Notes: a model not told the origin generated them from the letters alone. DNA of 64,000 bases from an uncultured Candidatus Saccharibacteria bacterium (GCA_937990725.1 CALKQS010000015.1:1-64000), one strand, 5' to 3'. Numbered from the stretch's first letter, positions 42,936 to 52,408 are shown. Numbers and translations are program-made.

Positions 42936-45900
42936 TTATTTAACAACAACGCAGTCTCTACCGAGGATTTGCGCAAGCTCATCCTGCAGTCGCTGCTGCG
43001 CGTCGACCCGGAATGGCAGGCGAATCGCCGACGTTTTGTCATCACCGAGCATCATAACAATATCATGCTGGCCCGGGTTTTGTGTACACAGCTGCTTAAA
43101 CTTCGTAAGAGCAGCCATATCATCGGGGTTCTTGACCCGCACATAGACCGTTGGGAGCGTATCAAGCGGTTTGGGTGGCGGGCTCTGTGGCACTGACGGT
43201 GCTGTCGTGCCTGCCGATGCTCGCGCTGAACGCTGGGTAGTATTCTTCTGCGATGATGACCGGCGGCGCGGCGTAGCTGCTGGGCCGGTTGGTGCAGACA
43301 TCGTGCGACCAGTTGCTTGGTATTCGGTTAAGTCGGTATCAGTCACGACGGTGATTTCATTGGCAATTAGCTTCGCTTCATCACCAAGGTTGCCATCGCG
43401 ATCGCGCGCGCTCACCTTGCCACTGGCAGTGATTACCACATCTTGCTCCAGCTGGCCAGCCAGCTTCTCGTACAGATTCGGGAAAATGATAATCTCACTC
43501 TCACCAGACTTGTCCTCAACCCCTACAAAAGCCATCTTGCTACCCGACTTCGTCACAATCGTCCGCAAGCGCGTCACGAGACCACCGATCGTCACCGTCT
43601 GGCCATCGATCTGTGGTGAGACATTACGCAGTGGCACGGTCTGTTCAGCAAAGAATGTATCGTAATGGTCGAGCGGGTGCGCACTAATGTAGAGACCAAT
43701 CAGCTCGCGCTCCCACATCAGGCGCTCTTTGTCGGTGTGTTTGACGGGCGCTGGCTTAAGCTCAATTGACGGCATGACCTCTGTAGAGCTATCGGCGAGG
43801 CTACCAAAGAGGTCAGTCTGGCCACTCAGCGCTTCCTTTTGTAATTTACTCGCAAAAGCAAGGACATTCTCAAGATTAAAGAGGAGGTCGGAACGGTCGC
43901 CCAGCGCATCAAAGCCGCCCGACTTAATGAGCGACTCCCAAACCCGCTTATTGCACTTACTCGTCGAGACACGTTTAGCAAAATCTTCTACTGTAGCAAA
44001 CTTCCCATCGCGGTCACGCATCTTGACGATCTCTTCCACCGCTCCCACGCCAACACCCTTCACTGCTGCCATACCAAAGCGGATCTGTTTCTTGCCCGGT
44101 ACCACAGCAAATTCCTCGTATGATTCATTCACATCAGGGTTGAGTACCGTCAGGCCCATATGCTTACACTCGGTGATCTCGATCGCTAGTCGGTCGACGT
44201 CATCATGGTCGCTTGTCATCAAGGCTGCCATAAAGGCATCAGGGTAGTGCGCCTTGAGATATGCCGTCCAGTAGGCAATGAGCCCATAGCACGCCGCGTG
44301 GCTCTTGTTGAAGCAGTAATTGGCAAACTCTTCCAGCTGCGTCCAAAATGTCTCGGCCATCTCACGCGTTGCTCCACCGACCTTCACTGCTCCTTCGACA
44401 AACTCCGGCTTAACCTTCTTCATTAGGTCGATCTTTTTCTTACCAACGGCCTTGCGCAGGGTGTCGGCCTGCCCACCAGTAAAGCCGCACCACTCCTTGG
44501 AGATCTGCATAAACTGCTCTTGATAGACCAAGATACCATACGTGTTCTCAAGTGAGCTCTTCATCCCCGGGTGAAGGTAAGTGATCTCCTCCTCACCGTG
44601 CTTGCGCCGAATAAAACTATCAATAAACTGCATAGGCCCTGGCCGATACAGCGCCACCATTGCGATGATATCTTCAAAGTGCGATGGCTTGAGAGCGCGC
44701 AAATAACGTTTCATCCCAGCCGACTCAAGCTGGAATACCCCTGTCGTGTCACCCCGCTGAAAGAGCTTGTACGTTGCTTCGTCATCAAGCGGTAGCGTAG
44801 AGAGGTCAATTGCATCACCATAGACTTTGCGGATGATCCGCATTGCATTATTAATAATCGATAAGTTCGATAGGCCAAGGAAGTCCATCTTGAGCAAGCC
44901 AAGGTCCTCAACCTCACCCATTGGAAATTGCGTCGCCACGACGCCTTTCTGCGCCTGCTCAAGCGGGATATATTTAACGAGTTCGTCGGGCGCAATCACC
45001 ACACCACACGCGTGCACCCCATGGCTGCGAATTGTTCCCTCTAGCTGGATAGCATAATCAAAAACTTGCTTAGCAGTCGGGTTTGTCTCGTACTCATGCT
45101 TAAGGTCAGGATCTTCTTTAGTGCTGACAGCCAGCGGAATGTGCCGCCCCTGGGCGGGCGGTGGCACCATCTTGGCCAGGCGGTCACTTTCAGCATACGG
45201 CACCTCCAACACGCGCGCGACATCGCGCACCGCCGCCCGAGCCGCCATCTTACCAAAGGTGACAATATTACTGACGTGGTCGTGGCCATACTTATTTGCG
45301 CAATATTCAATCACCTCATCGCGCCGCGTATCCTGGATGTCGACATCGATATCAGGCATGCTAATGCGATCAGGGTTGAGGAAGCGCTCAAAGAGCAGGC
45401 CGTACTTGAGCGGGTCAAGATCAGTAATGTTGAGTGCATAGGCAATGATCGACCCTGCGGCACTACCCCGGCCTGGCCCAAAGACAATCCCCTGGCTCTT
45501 GCCCCAGTTGATGAAATCCTGCACGATAAGGAAATACCCCTCATACCCCATGCTTGCCATGACACCCAGCTCCATCTTAGCCCGCTCGCGCACGTCATCA
45601 GCCAAGGTGGGGATGATCTGCTCGGGGAGCTGATCAGCAGTATCTTCAGGTTTTATACCATTGTAACGCTGGGCCAGGCCACGATACACTAGCTTGTGCA
45701 AATAGCTATGTTCGCTCGTCTCGCTCTCAGGCAAGGGGTACTTTGGGATGAGGATCTTGCCCAGCTCGATATCAACATTGCAACGGTCGGCAATCTGCTT
45801 GGTGTTGGTGATAGCCTCGGGTAGCTCTCTTCCCCAGCGAGCAATGATATCGCGCGGGTCAGTCAGATGAAGCTCGAAGTCTTTCAGGCTCATCCGCTTT

Positions 45901-46643
45901 TCGTCACTCAAGAATGAACCCGTCCCCACGCAGAGCAATATCTCATGTGCATCTTGAAAGTCATGCGTCAAGTAGTGGCCGTCGCACGTCACCACTAGAG
46001 GGATGTCCAGCTCCTCAGCCATACGGCGCAGACCCTCGTTAATCTTCGCTTGCACGTCCCAGTGCGTATTGGACTCGGGGTGGCCATGGTCTTGTAGCTC
46101 AAGGTAGTAGCGATCGCCAAAGACACGCTTATACCACTGAGCGATCTCGACTGCTCTGGCATAGTCGTCATAACGCAGCGCCTCACCAATCTCACCACTT
46201 GCACAGCCGCTCAGGACAATCAGCCCTTCGTTCAGCTCCTCGAGAAGGTCATGATCAATCCGCGGCTTATAGTACATCCCCTCTAAGTTTGCCTTTGTAC
46301 TCAGCCGCATCAGGTTGTGGTACCCCTGATTATTCATCGCAACGATAGTCAGGTGGTAGCGCATCTTATCTTTGGCAGGGTCACGGTCGAAACGCGAGCG
46401 AGCGGCAACGTACGCTTCAATGCCAAGGATCGGCTTGATGCCCGCTGCCTTGGCTGTCTTGTAATAGTCAAGCACCCCACTCATCGTCCCGTGGTCAGTA
46501 ATGGCCGCTGCCGTCATGCCATACTCTTTGAGAGTATTGACAAGGTCGCCAATTTTCGTCAAGCCATCAAGTAGCGAATGATGCGTGTGGTTGTGCAGGT
46601 GAACAAAATCCGATGGTTGCAAAGCTGATGAGTGAGAAGTCAT
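42936..46643 (-). CDS. dnaE: DNA polymerase III alpha subunit DnaE
   Basis: Replicative polymerase of 1235 residues. It has an N-terminal PHP domain (HLHNHTHHSLLDG, ITDHGTMSG, GCASGE, CDGHYL), in which the metal-binding histidines look intact. The polymerase core has FGPGRGSAAGSIIAYAL and the catalytic aspartates in PDIDVDIQDTRR, plus QFPMGEVEDLGLLKMDFLGL. An HhH region, an OB fold (TVTIGGLVTRLRTIVTKSGSKM) and a C-terminal domain follow, with a disordered Thr/Ser/Arg-rich linker before the last 80 residues. The start ATG has AGGAGG only one base away and TATACT eight bases upstream. Confidence 0.96.
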   Translation of the reverse strand: MTSHSSALQPSDFVHLHNHTHHSLLDGLTKIGDLVNTLKEYGMTAAAITDHGTMSGVLDYYKTAKAAGIKPILGIEAYVAARSRFDRDPAKDKMRYHLTIVAMNNQGYHNLMRLSTKANLEGMYYKPRIDHDLLEELNEGLIVLSGCASGEIGEALRYDDYARAVEIAQWYKRVFGDRYYLELQDHGHPESNTHWDVQAKINEGLRRMAEELDIPLVVTCDGHYLTHDFQDAHEILLCVGTGSFLSDEKRMSLKDFELHLTDPRDIIARWGRELPEAITNTKQIADRCNVDIELGKILIPKYPLPESETSEHSYLHKLVYRGLAQRYNGIKPEDTADQLPEQIIPTLADDVRERAKMELGVMASMGYEGYFLIVQDFINWGKSQGIVFGPGRGSAAGSIIAYALNITDLDPLKYGLLFERFLNPDRISMPDIDVDIQDTRRDEVIEYCANKYGHDHVSNIVTFGKMAARAAVRDVARVLEVPYAESDRLAKMVPPPAQGRHIPLAVSTKEDPDLKHEYETNPTAKQVFDYAIQLEGTIRSHGVHACGVVIAPDELVKYIPLEQAQKGVVATQFPMGEVEDLGLLKMDFLGLSNLSIINNAMRIIRKVYGDAIDLSTLPLDDEATYKLFQRGDTTGVFQLESAGMKRYLRALKPSHFEDIIAMVALYRPGPMQFIDSFIRRKHGEEEITYLHPGMKSSLENTYGILVYQEQFMQISKEWCGFTGGQADTLRKAVGKKKIDLMKKVKPEFVEGAVKVGGATREMAETFWTQLEEFANYCFNKSHAACYGLIAYWTAYLKAHYPDAFMAALMTSDHDDVDRLAIEITECKHMGLTVLNPDVNESYEEFAVVPGKKQIRFGMAAVKGVGVGAVEEIVKMRDRDGKFATVEDFAKRVSTSKCNKRVWESLIKSGGFDALGDRSDLLFNLENVLAFASKLQKEALSGQTDLFGSLADSSTEVMPSIELKPAPVKHTDKERLMWERELIGLYISAHPLDHYDTFFAEQTVPLRNVSPQIDGQTVTIGGLVTRLRTIVTKSGSKMAFVGVEDKSGESEIIIFPNLYEKLAGQLEQDVVITASGKVSARDRDGNLGDEAKLIANEITVVTDTDLTEYQATGRTMSAPTGPAATPRRRSSSQKNTTQRSARASAGTTAPSVPQSPPPKPLDTLPTVYVRVKNPDDMAALTKFKQLCTQNPGQHDIVMMLGDDKTSAIRLPFRVDAQQRLQDELAQILGRDCVVVK

Positions 46644-46651
46644 ACCTCCTT

Positions 46652-46657
46652 AGTATA
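46652..46657 (-). promoter_or_regulatory. -10 box of dnaE
   Basis: TATACT ending 8 nt before the ATG at 46643; the intervening bases are AAGGAGGT. The mRNA would begin at or near the start codon, so this SD-like stretch would mostly not be transcribed. Confidence 0.6.
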
Positions 46658-46817
46658 GCAAATGAACGAGCGATAAGGCCAACACTCCATCATTGTGATT
46701 AGCAAAAAACAAACTCAACTACTCTCGCGTTGCGTGCGCCAGTCATTCATCACTCCATCTAGTGGAGTGCGATAATCTACTGCAGAATAAATGGGAGCCT
46801 TGCCCCCGTATAGCATA

Positions 46818-47168
46818 TCAGTGCCGTGCGTTCATCACCTTAATAACACTATCAATGAAGTCTGCCAAGCCTGGCACCAAGAGACCAATAGCATTGAGCA
46901 GCCAGACAAACAGCGCCACAAGAATCGTCCCGCCAAGCACGCTTCCGAGGCCAAAAAATATCCCGCGGATGAAGTTCATTTTGTAGACTTCTGCGCGGCT
47001 TCGATGAAAATCGTAAAATAAATCCTCGAGGGTAGCCTTGCGTGCATCGGTCTCGTTGGCTTGTTTGACCTGCCGTGTAAGCTCGGCAACTGGCCCAGGA
47101 TGATCATGCCTCTCACAAGTCGCCGACTTGTCTGATGGGCGCTGTGACGGTAGTGATTGCTCTGTCAT
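46818..47168 (-). CDS. DUF5665-like small membrane protein
   Basis: Protein of 116 residues. The N-terminal half is polar; then comes LEDLFYDFHRSRAEVYKMNFIRGIFFGLGSVLGGTILVALFVWLL, broken here only for reference to its parts: a short amphipathic stretch, then one membrane segment (about 76–98). The Y-x-F-x-x-S...Y-x-x-N-x-x-RG pattern followed by G-x-x-L-G-G is that of DUF5665 proteins, whose function is unknown. The ATG at 47168 is preferred to the longer frame. It is the last gene of a small-membrane-protein group downstream of galU. Confidence 0.65.
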   Translation of the reverse strand: MTEQSLPSQRPSDKSATCERHDHPGPVAELTRQVKQANETDARKATLEDLFYDFHRSRAEVYKMNFIRGIFFGLGSVLGGTILVALFVWLLNAIGLLVPGLADFIDSVIKVMNARH

Positions 47169-47239
47169 AATAATTGCAAGGGTGCGGCGAGCTTGCTCCC
47201 CTAGGAGAACACTCGCCGTACCCATTTGTAGCTTACAGG

Positions 47240-47518
47240 CTACTTTTTACCCTTAGCAAACTCGTCGCGAGCACTGCGCAAAGCACGGTCACTGCGGTCG
47301 TGCAGGTCGCGAGCAGCATCACGTGCTTCATAGTACACCTTCTCGCCCTTAGCGCGCAATTCGTCACCCTTTGTAGTGGCGTCTTGCTTGAGCTCATGCG
47401 CTTTTTTCTTGAGGTCGGTTCGTGTTTCTTTACCCGACTTTGGTGCCGTCAATAGACCAGCTACCACACCAGCAGCAGCACCGAGGACTGCACCAAGGAC
47501 AAATTTACCTTTCGACAT
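47240..47518 (-). CDS. YtxH-domain small protein
   Basis: Protein of 92 residues of the YtxH type: one glycine/alanine-rich N-terminal membrane segment (FVLGAVLGAAAGVVAGLLTAP) followed by SGKETR and a long charged amphipathic helix of Lys, Asp and Ala. Related proteins are general-stress envelope proteins of unknown mechanism. AAAGGAG precedes the ATG. It follows 47533–47787 by 14 bases, probably in one unit. Confidence 0.8.
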   Translation of the reverse strand: MSKGKFVLGAVLGAAAGVVAGLLTAPKSGKETRTDLKKKAHELKQDATTKGDELRAKGEKVYYEARDAARDLHDRSDRALRSARDEFAKGKK

Positions 47519-47532
47519 TCTTATATTCTCCT

Positions 47533-47787
47533 TTATCGATTACGTTTGGTAATAAACAATTTTTTGATCGAAGACATAGCCGTCTTAGCCAGCCAAAATG
47601 GCGAAGTAAATCGGGTGATATTATCAGTTGTTGTCTCGAGGTTGGTTGCCACGCGCTCAGCTAATTCTGCCACTGCACTAATCCGCTTAGTAATACGAAT
47701 CAATATAACCGTCAAGACAATCGCAAGCACCAGCAGCAGCGCCAGCAATACCGATAACATGATAACTAATATCTGAGCCCACTCCAT
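47533..47787 (-). CDS. Small membrane protein with basic amphipathic tail
   Basis: Unrecognised protein of 84 residues. One long hydrophobic segment (about 5–31) leads into a charged helix (ITKRISAVAELAERVATNLE) and a basic end (KKLFITKRNR). It resembles DUF948-type anchors in plan only. AAAGGAG lies just before the ATG. It sits between galU and the YtxH gene. Confidence 0.7.
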   Translation of the reverse strand: MEWAQILVIMLSVLLALLLVLAIVLTVILIRITKRISAVAELAERVATNLETTTDNITRFTSPFWLAKTAMSSIKKLFITKRNR

Positions 47788-47819
47788 GCGGTATCTCCTT
47801 TATGTTAGTAGCATATATA

Positions 47820-48725
47820 CTATGCCTGAGTATCAGTATAGTGAGTCCGCAGATATTTTGCAAACTCTGGGCCAAGCACGGGGTCTTTGAGGCCAAAATC
47901 CACGACGGTCTTGAGGTACTCTAGCTTATCGCCAGTGTCATAATATGTACCGTTGGTAATCTCCACACCAAAGAACGCGTGGTCGTCATCAATCATCCGC
48001 TGCATAATAGGCTGGACGGTAAACTCGCCATGCCCATCAAAATGCTCTTTCGCGTGCTCAAGGTAGCTAAAGAATTCGCCAGGCAAAATATAGCTGCTGA
48101 CACTAGCGAGGTCAGATGGCGCATTAGCCTTACCTGGCTTTTCAACGATGTTGCTCATCTTAATAACGCCGTCCGATAGCTGCTGGCCAGCCACAACGCC
48201 GTAGCGATCAAACTCAGCATCATCGACGATCTTTTTGCACGATAGTACCGCACCATCGAGCTCTTGCGACGCAGCAATCATCTGCTGGAAGCGGCTTGGG
48301 CTAGCAGCAATGAAGTCGTCGGCAAAGGTATAGATGACGGGCTCGTCACGGTTGATGAGGTGTGCTGCGCAGGCTAGCGGCGTTGCGTTGCCGTATGGGC
48401 CTTTTTGGCGGATGTAGATAAAGTTTGCCATCTCCGAGAGCTGTTTGACGGTATCGATCAATGGCTGCTTCTTTGGCCCACCAGCCCGGAGGTTAGCTAG
48501 TAGATCCTCATTTGGCACATCAAAGTGGTCTTCGATCGCACGCTTATTGGCACTCCCCACAATGATGATATCGCGGACCCCCGCCTGGACGAGCTCCTCC
48601 ACCACATACTGGATGATTGGCTTATCAATTAGCGGCATCATCTCCTTAGGCATGGCCTTCGTCTGAGGTAAGAACCGCGTGCCAAAACCCGCGGCGGCGA
48701 TGATTGCTTTTGTTGGTCGTTTCAT
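47820..48725 (-). CDS. galU: UTP–glucose-1-phosphate uridylyltransferase
   Basis: Nucleotidyltransferase of 301 residues that makes UDP-glucose from UTP and glucose-1-phosphate for cell-surface glycans. It has the GalU signature AAAGFGTRFLPQTKAMPKEM, the PIIQYVVEELVQAG helix, GPYGNATPLACA, FADDFIAA, VVEKP-type NIVEKPGKANAP and GEFTVQPIMQRM. Length is standard. AAGGAG lies six bases before the ATG. It is followed by three small membrane-protein genes in the same direction. Confidence 0.95.
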   Translation of the reverse strand: MKRPTKAIIAAAGFGTRFLPQTKAMPKEMMPLIDKPIIQYVVEELVQAGVRDIIIVGSANKRAIEDHFDVPNEDLLANLRAGGPKKQPLIDTVKQLSEMANFIYIRQKGPYGNATPLACAAHLINRDEPVIYTFADDFIAASPSRFQQMIAASQELDGAVLSCKKIVDDAEFDRYGVVAGQQLSDGVIKMSNIVEKPGKANAPSDLASVSSYILPGEFFSYLEHAKEHFDGHGEFTVQPIMQRMIDDDHAFFGVEITNGTYYDTGDKLEYLKTVVDFGLKDPVLGPEFAKYLRTHYTDTQA

Positions 48726-48755
48726 TATGATTCTCCTTGTATATCCTTTAGTTGC

Positions 48756-50267
48756 TCACTGCAGCCTCTTACGAATCAGTTTCTGCGCCAGAGCTGGGTT
48801 GGCTTTGCCGCGGGGGCACTTCATGACTTGCCCGACGAGGTAGCCAATTGCCTTATCTTTGCCGGCCTTGATATCCGCAATCGACGCTGCACTGGCTGGG
48901 TCATTCATCACCTCATCGACAATCGCGCCAATCGCCCCCTCGTCTGATACTTGGAGTAGATTCTTTGCCTCAGCAATCGCCTCAGGCATCTTGCCAGTAT
49001 ATTGCTCGTCAAAAAGGTCGAGAAAGAGCTCCTTCGCACCAGTCGAGCTGACTTTGTTGTCCTCCACCAACTGTGAGAGCAGCAAGAGTCGCCGCGGCCC
49101 AACAAAACCCGATTCAACCTTACTCATATCCATCAACTCTTCTGGCGTGGAAGCAAACCAGTTGAAGATCCGCCTGACAAGCCGCTCATACACCGACTCA
49201 TCAACGCCAAGGCTTTGCAAAACAGACGCGGCATTGTGCTTTAGCGGGTAGATATCATTGAGCAACATAGCCAGCGGCTGATGATTCAGCACTGTATTAA
49301 CCACCGAGTTATCCAGCGCAAGGCTCTGCCACTGTGCACGGTATTCACCTGGCATCGTCGGCACGTCTTGCTGAACACGAGCAATCTCTTCGTCCGTTAG
49401 GACAATTGGTGGAATGTCTGGGTCGGGCATGTAGCGATAGTCCTGGGCATCTTCTTTGCTGCGCTGGCTCGTGGTGATGCCTTTGTCGTCGCTCCAGCCG
49501 CGGGTTTCTTGCACGACACGCTCACCGCGCTCGAGCAGATCCGCCTGACGGGCATATTCATACTCCACTGCCTTCTCCACACTGCGGAAGCTATTGAGAT
49601 TCTTTACTTCAGCACGCGTCCCAAGCTGATCTGAGCCCTTTGGCGCGATCGAGATATTAACATCAAAGCGCATATTACCATGGTAAAGATCACCATGCGT
49701 GACGCCAGCATAGGTCATGAGCTTATGGAGCTCTGCTGCGTAGGCGCGGGCTTCTGCTGCCGAGTGAATATCGGGCTGCGAGACGATCTCGATCAGTGGT
49801 GTACCCGCCCGGTTGAGATCGACCAATGAGTAGCCATCGTGGTGTGTTAGCTTACCAGCATCTTCCTCCATATGAGCATGGTCGATTCGGACGCGCGTGG
49901 TGCTACCATCATCAAGTGGCACATCGACATAGCCCGCCAAGATAATTGGCTGGTACATTTGGCTTGTCTGGTAGCCTTTCGGTAGATCTGGATAAAAATA
50001 ATGCTTACGATCGAAGCGCGAAACATGAGCGATGGGCGCATTGAGTGCCTTGCCAGCCCGAATCGCAAGATCAACAGCGTGGCGATTCAGGACTGGTAGC
50101 ATGCCAGGTAGGCCGAAATCGATTGGATGGACTTTGCTATTAGGCTCGGCATCGCGGGCGTCATTGTCTGCTGGGCTGAAGAGTTTTGTGTCTGTTGCCA
50201 GCTGGACGTGGCATTCGATACCAATCGTCACTTCATATTTTTGCAAAACATCGTGAGAAACTGCCAT
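48756..50267 (-). CDS. gatB: Aspartyl/glutamyl-tRNA(Asn/Gln) amidotransferase subunit B
   Basis: Subunit of the GatCAB enzyme, which amidates misacylated Glu-tRNA-Gln or Asp-tRNA-Asn. The 503 residues show IGIECHVQLATDTKLFSP, the RKHYFYPDLPKGYQTSQ segment, LEEDAGKL-like MEEDAGKLTHHD, NRAGTPLIEIVS, EVKNLNSFRSVEKA, MPDPDIPP and a C-terminal YqeY-like tail. It is last of gatC–gatA–X–gatB. GGAG is placed nine bases before the ATG, inside the end of the upstream gene. Confidence 0.97.
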   Translation of the reverse strand: MAVSHDVLQKYEVTIGIECHVQLATDTKLFSPADNDARDAEPNSKVHPIDFGLPGMLPVLNRHAVDLAIRAGKALNAPIAHVSRFDRKHYFYPDLPKGYQTSQMYQPIILAGYVDVPLDDGSTTRVRIDHAHMEEDAGKLTHHDGYSLVDLNRAGTPLIEIVSQPDIHSAAEARAYAAELHKLMTYAGVTHGDLYHGNMRFDVNISIAPKGSDQLGTRAEVKNLNSFRSVEKAVEYEYARQADLLERGERVVQETRGWSDDKGITTSQRSKEDAQDYRYMPDPDIPPIVLTDEEIARVQQDVPTMPGEYRAQWQSLALDNSVVNTVLNHQPLAMLLNDIYPLKHNAASVLQSLGVDESVYERLVRRIFNWFASTPEELMDMSKVESGFVGPRRLLLLSQLVEDNKVSSTGAKELFLDLFDEQYTGKMPEAIAEAKNLLQVSDEGAIGAIVDEVMNDPASAASIADIKAGKDKAIGYLVGQVMKCPRGKANPALAQKLIRKRLQ

Positions 50268-50269
50268 AA

Positions 50270-50689
50270 TTATATCGCTCCCAAATCCTTTAACCCCTGT
50301 TTATATGCGGCTAATGCCCGCAAGGCAATCTCGCGTGAGAGCCGCACATTAGCCTCGTGCGCCAGCTTGTTGCGCACCTTGTGAGCACCCCATACGTGGT
50401 TGCTATTACTCCATTGTTCGCGGGCCGACTTCATGCGCTCGCCCATTGTGTCGCCAGCAAAGCCACGTTCGCGCAGGGCAAGATCGAGCAACTTATCTGC
50501 CTCGAAGATAGCCAACTGATACGTGCCAATGTTGGATTTGTCGAGGCTATTCTCAATGGCAAGCCAGCGCGCTTGGTATTTCTCGACATTGAGCACCTTG
50601 CCGCCCTGGCGCGTCAGTGCAACAACAGCAGCCAAGATTGCAGCAATGATAATAATACCCACCAGAAGAATCGTCACACCCCCAGACAT
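50270..50689 (-). CDS. Membrane-anchored hypothetical protein inside the gat operon
   Basis: Unrecognised protein of 139 residues inserted between gatA and gatB. One N-terminal transmembrane segment (about 5–25, ILLVGIIIIAAILAAVVAL) precedes a helical domain with KYQARWLAIENSLDKS, FEADKLLDLALRERGF and VWGAHKVRNKLAHEAN. The last stretch resembles the R-x4-H motif of HEPN-like or DUF86-like helical domains, but the similarity is weak. Its ATG overlaps the gatA stop (TAATG), so it is translated together with the amidotransferase. Confidence 0.75.
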   Translation of the reverse strand: MSGGVTILLVGIIIIAAILAAVVALTRQGGKVLNVEKYQARWLAIENSLDKSNIGTYQLAIFEADKLLDLALRERGFAGDTMGERMKSAREQWSNSNHVWGAHKVRNKLAHEANVRLSREIALRALAAYKQGLKDLGAI

Positions 50690-52098
50690 TAGGCGCTCCT
50701 TTCTGTAGCCGCTTGGGATGCTACGGCAAGCAGTGTCGCATCACTCTGCATGGGGCCAATCAACTGTGCACCAATTGGCAAGCCCGCCTGGCTCACCCCT
50801 GCTGGCACATTCAGTGCAGGTAAGCCTGCCAGACTGGCTGGCACTGTCATGATATCCGCGAGATACATCTTGAGTGGGTCATCGCTGTTTTCGCCAAGGC
50901 CAAAGGCAGGAGTTGGTGCTGTTGGCAAAAGAAGCATGTCGTATTGCCCAAACAGGGCGTTAAATTCGTTGATGAGCAGCGTCCGCGCCTTTTGTGCCTG
51001 GAGATAGTACGCGTCGAAATACCCACTACTGAGTACGTAACTACCAATCATAATGCGCCGCTTGTTCTCTGGCATAAAGCCTTCGTCGCGGCTCCGACCA
51101 TAAAGCTCGGCCAGTATCTTAACTCCCTCAGCGCGATGGCCATAGCGTACACCATCGTAGCGCGCCAGGTTGCTTGAGATCTCAGCTGGTACAACAATGT
51201 AGTAGATAGCAAGAGCGTGCTGGAGCATTGGCATACTGACCGTCTCGACCATATGCCCGCGCGATCGCAGCGTATCGGCATACTGGTTGACCGCCTGACG
51301 TACCTCCGCATCAACACCATCGCCCATTGCTTCGTTGATGATACCGATTTTCAGCTGTTGCGGTGCCTCGGTTGCGGGCGCGAAGAAGTCGGGCAGCGTC
51401 GTCATATCCTTCGGGTCTTGGCCAGCCATGACGTTCATCACCACAGCAATATCCTCAGCACTGCGCGCAAAGCAGCCCATCGTATCAGTGCTCGAGGCCA
51501 TTGCCACGACACCATAGCGGCTGGCTGTACCATAGGTTGGCTTGATACCATACACGCCATTGAAACTGGCGGGTTGGCGAATTGAGCCTCCTGTGTCTGT
51601 TCCTAAGGCAAATGGCACAATATCGAGCGCTGTCACTACGGCCGATCCACCACTGCTGCCGCCAGCGACCTTCGTCTTGTCGACAGCGTTGTGCGTAGCG
51701 CCAAAGTATGAGTTCTCTGTGCTCCCACCATGTGCAAAGGCATCGAGGTTGCTCTTGCCAATGCAGATCGCCCCAGCCGCCTCGAGCTTATCTACCACTG
51801 TTGCCTGAAGAGGCGTATCAAAATTCTCAAGCATCTTGCTAGCTGCCGTACTCGGTGCACCATACGCAAGATAGTTATCCTTAACAACGAACGGCACGCC
51901 GGCGAGTACCCCAACGTCCTCACCTCGCGCCAGCGCCTCATCAATCTCTTGCGCCCGCTGCAGTGCCCGCTCCTCTGTCAGGCTCAGCAGGGCGTGGTAT
52001 TCCTTAGCATCACGCGCCCGCTGTAAAGCCGCTTGTACCTGGGCAGTAGCCGATGTCTGGCCTTGTTTGATCTGAGCAACTCTCTCTGTAATATTCAT
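50689..52098 (-). CDS. gatA: Aspartyl/glutamyl-tRNA(Asn/Gln) amidotransferase subunit A
   Basis: Amidase subunit of 469 residues that releases ammonia from glutamine. The Ser–cisSer–Lys triad is visible: Lys in GVPFVVKDN, cis-Ser in AGGSSGGSAVV and the nucleophile in TDTGGSIRQPAS. GNTYFG-like STENSYFGATHN and GIKPTYG are also present. It begins two bases after the gatC stop and its own stop overlaps the next gene. Length is normal. Confidence 0.97.
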   Translation of the reverse strand: MNITERVAQIKQGQTSATAQVQAALQRARDAKEYHALLSLTEERALQRAQEIDEALARGEDVGVLAGVPFVVKDNYLAYGAPSTAASKMLENFDTPLQATVVDKLEAAGAICIGKSNLDAFAHGGSTENSYFGATHNAVDKTKVAGGSSGGSAVVTALDIVPFALGTDTGGSIRQPASFNGVYGIKPTYGTASRYGVVAMASSTDTMGCFARSAEDIAVVMNVMAGQDPKDMTTLPDFFAPATEAPQQLKIGIINEAMGDGVDAEVRQAVNQYADTLRSRGHMVETVSMPMLQHALAIYYIVVPAEISSNLARYDGVRYGHRAEGVKILAELYGRSRDEGFMPENKRRIMIGSYVLSSGYFDAYYLQAQKARTLLINEFNALFGQYDMLLLPTAPTPAFGLGENSDDPLKMYLADIMTVPASLAGLPALNVPAGVSQAGLPIGAQLIGPMQSDATLLAVASQAATERSA

Positions 52099-52099
52099 A

Positions 52100-52393
52100 T
52101 CACAACACCTTCGGTACTTTTACACACTTATCTGCCTGCTCGGCTGCTAGCCCCAGGAGCTGCTCGCGCGATACGTCGCTGGCATCTATTGTGTCGGGCC
52201 GCCACACATTGGTCAGGCCAGTTACTTGGTAGGTTGGCTCGACACCAGTTGTGTCGAGGGTGGATAGCTGCTCGATGTAGTGCAGGATATCCTCGAGGTT
52301 TTGGCGCAGCGCGGCGACGTCGGCTGAATCGCCAAGACTAATCGAACTTAATTGTGCAAGGTGCTGCACATCTTCAGTGGTAATATTACTCAT
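52100..52393 (-). CDS. gatC: Aspartyl/glutamyl-tRNA(Asn/Gln) amidotransferase subunit C
   Basis: Small GatC subunit of 97 residues that stabilises GatA. It starts MSNITTEDVQHLAQLSSISL and contains LEDILHYIEQLSTLDTTGVEPTY, typical of the family, split here across the two helices. The ATG at 52393 follows TACAAT by nine bases; the open frame continues 31 codons upstream but would include the promoter. Confidence 0.92.
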   Translation of the reverse strand: MSNITTEDVQHLAQLSSISLGDSADVAALRQNLEDILHYIEQLSTLDTTGVEPTYQVTGLTNVWRPDTIDASDVSREQLLGLAAEQADKCVKVPKVL

Positions 52394-52402
52394 TATGGAT
52401 AT

Positions 52403-52408
52403 ATTGTA
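52403..52408 (-). promoter_or_regulatory. -10 box of the gat operon (predicted leaderless)
   Basis: TACAAT ending 9 nt before the gatC ATG at 52393; no Shine-Dalgarno sequence. Confidence 0.5.

Noticed and set aside
42739..42936. 65-codon minus-strand frame in the spoU–dnaE gap
   Set aside because: It lies across strong hairpins, has no start signal and an arginine-rich, unnatural composition.
46751..46769. Hairpin CACTCCA/TGGAGTG downstream of the DUF5665 gene
   Set aside because: No T-run on the minus strand where a terminator would be needed; left unannotated.
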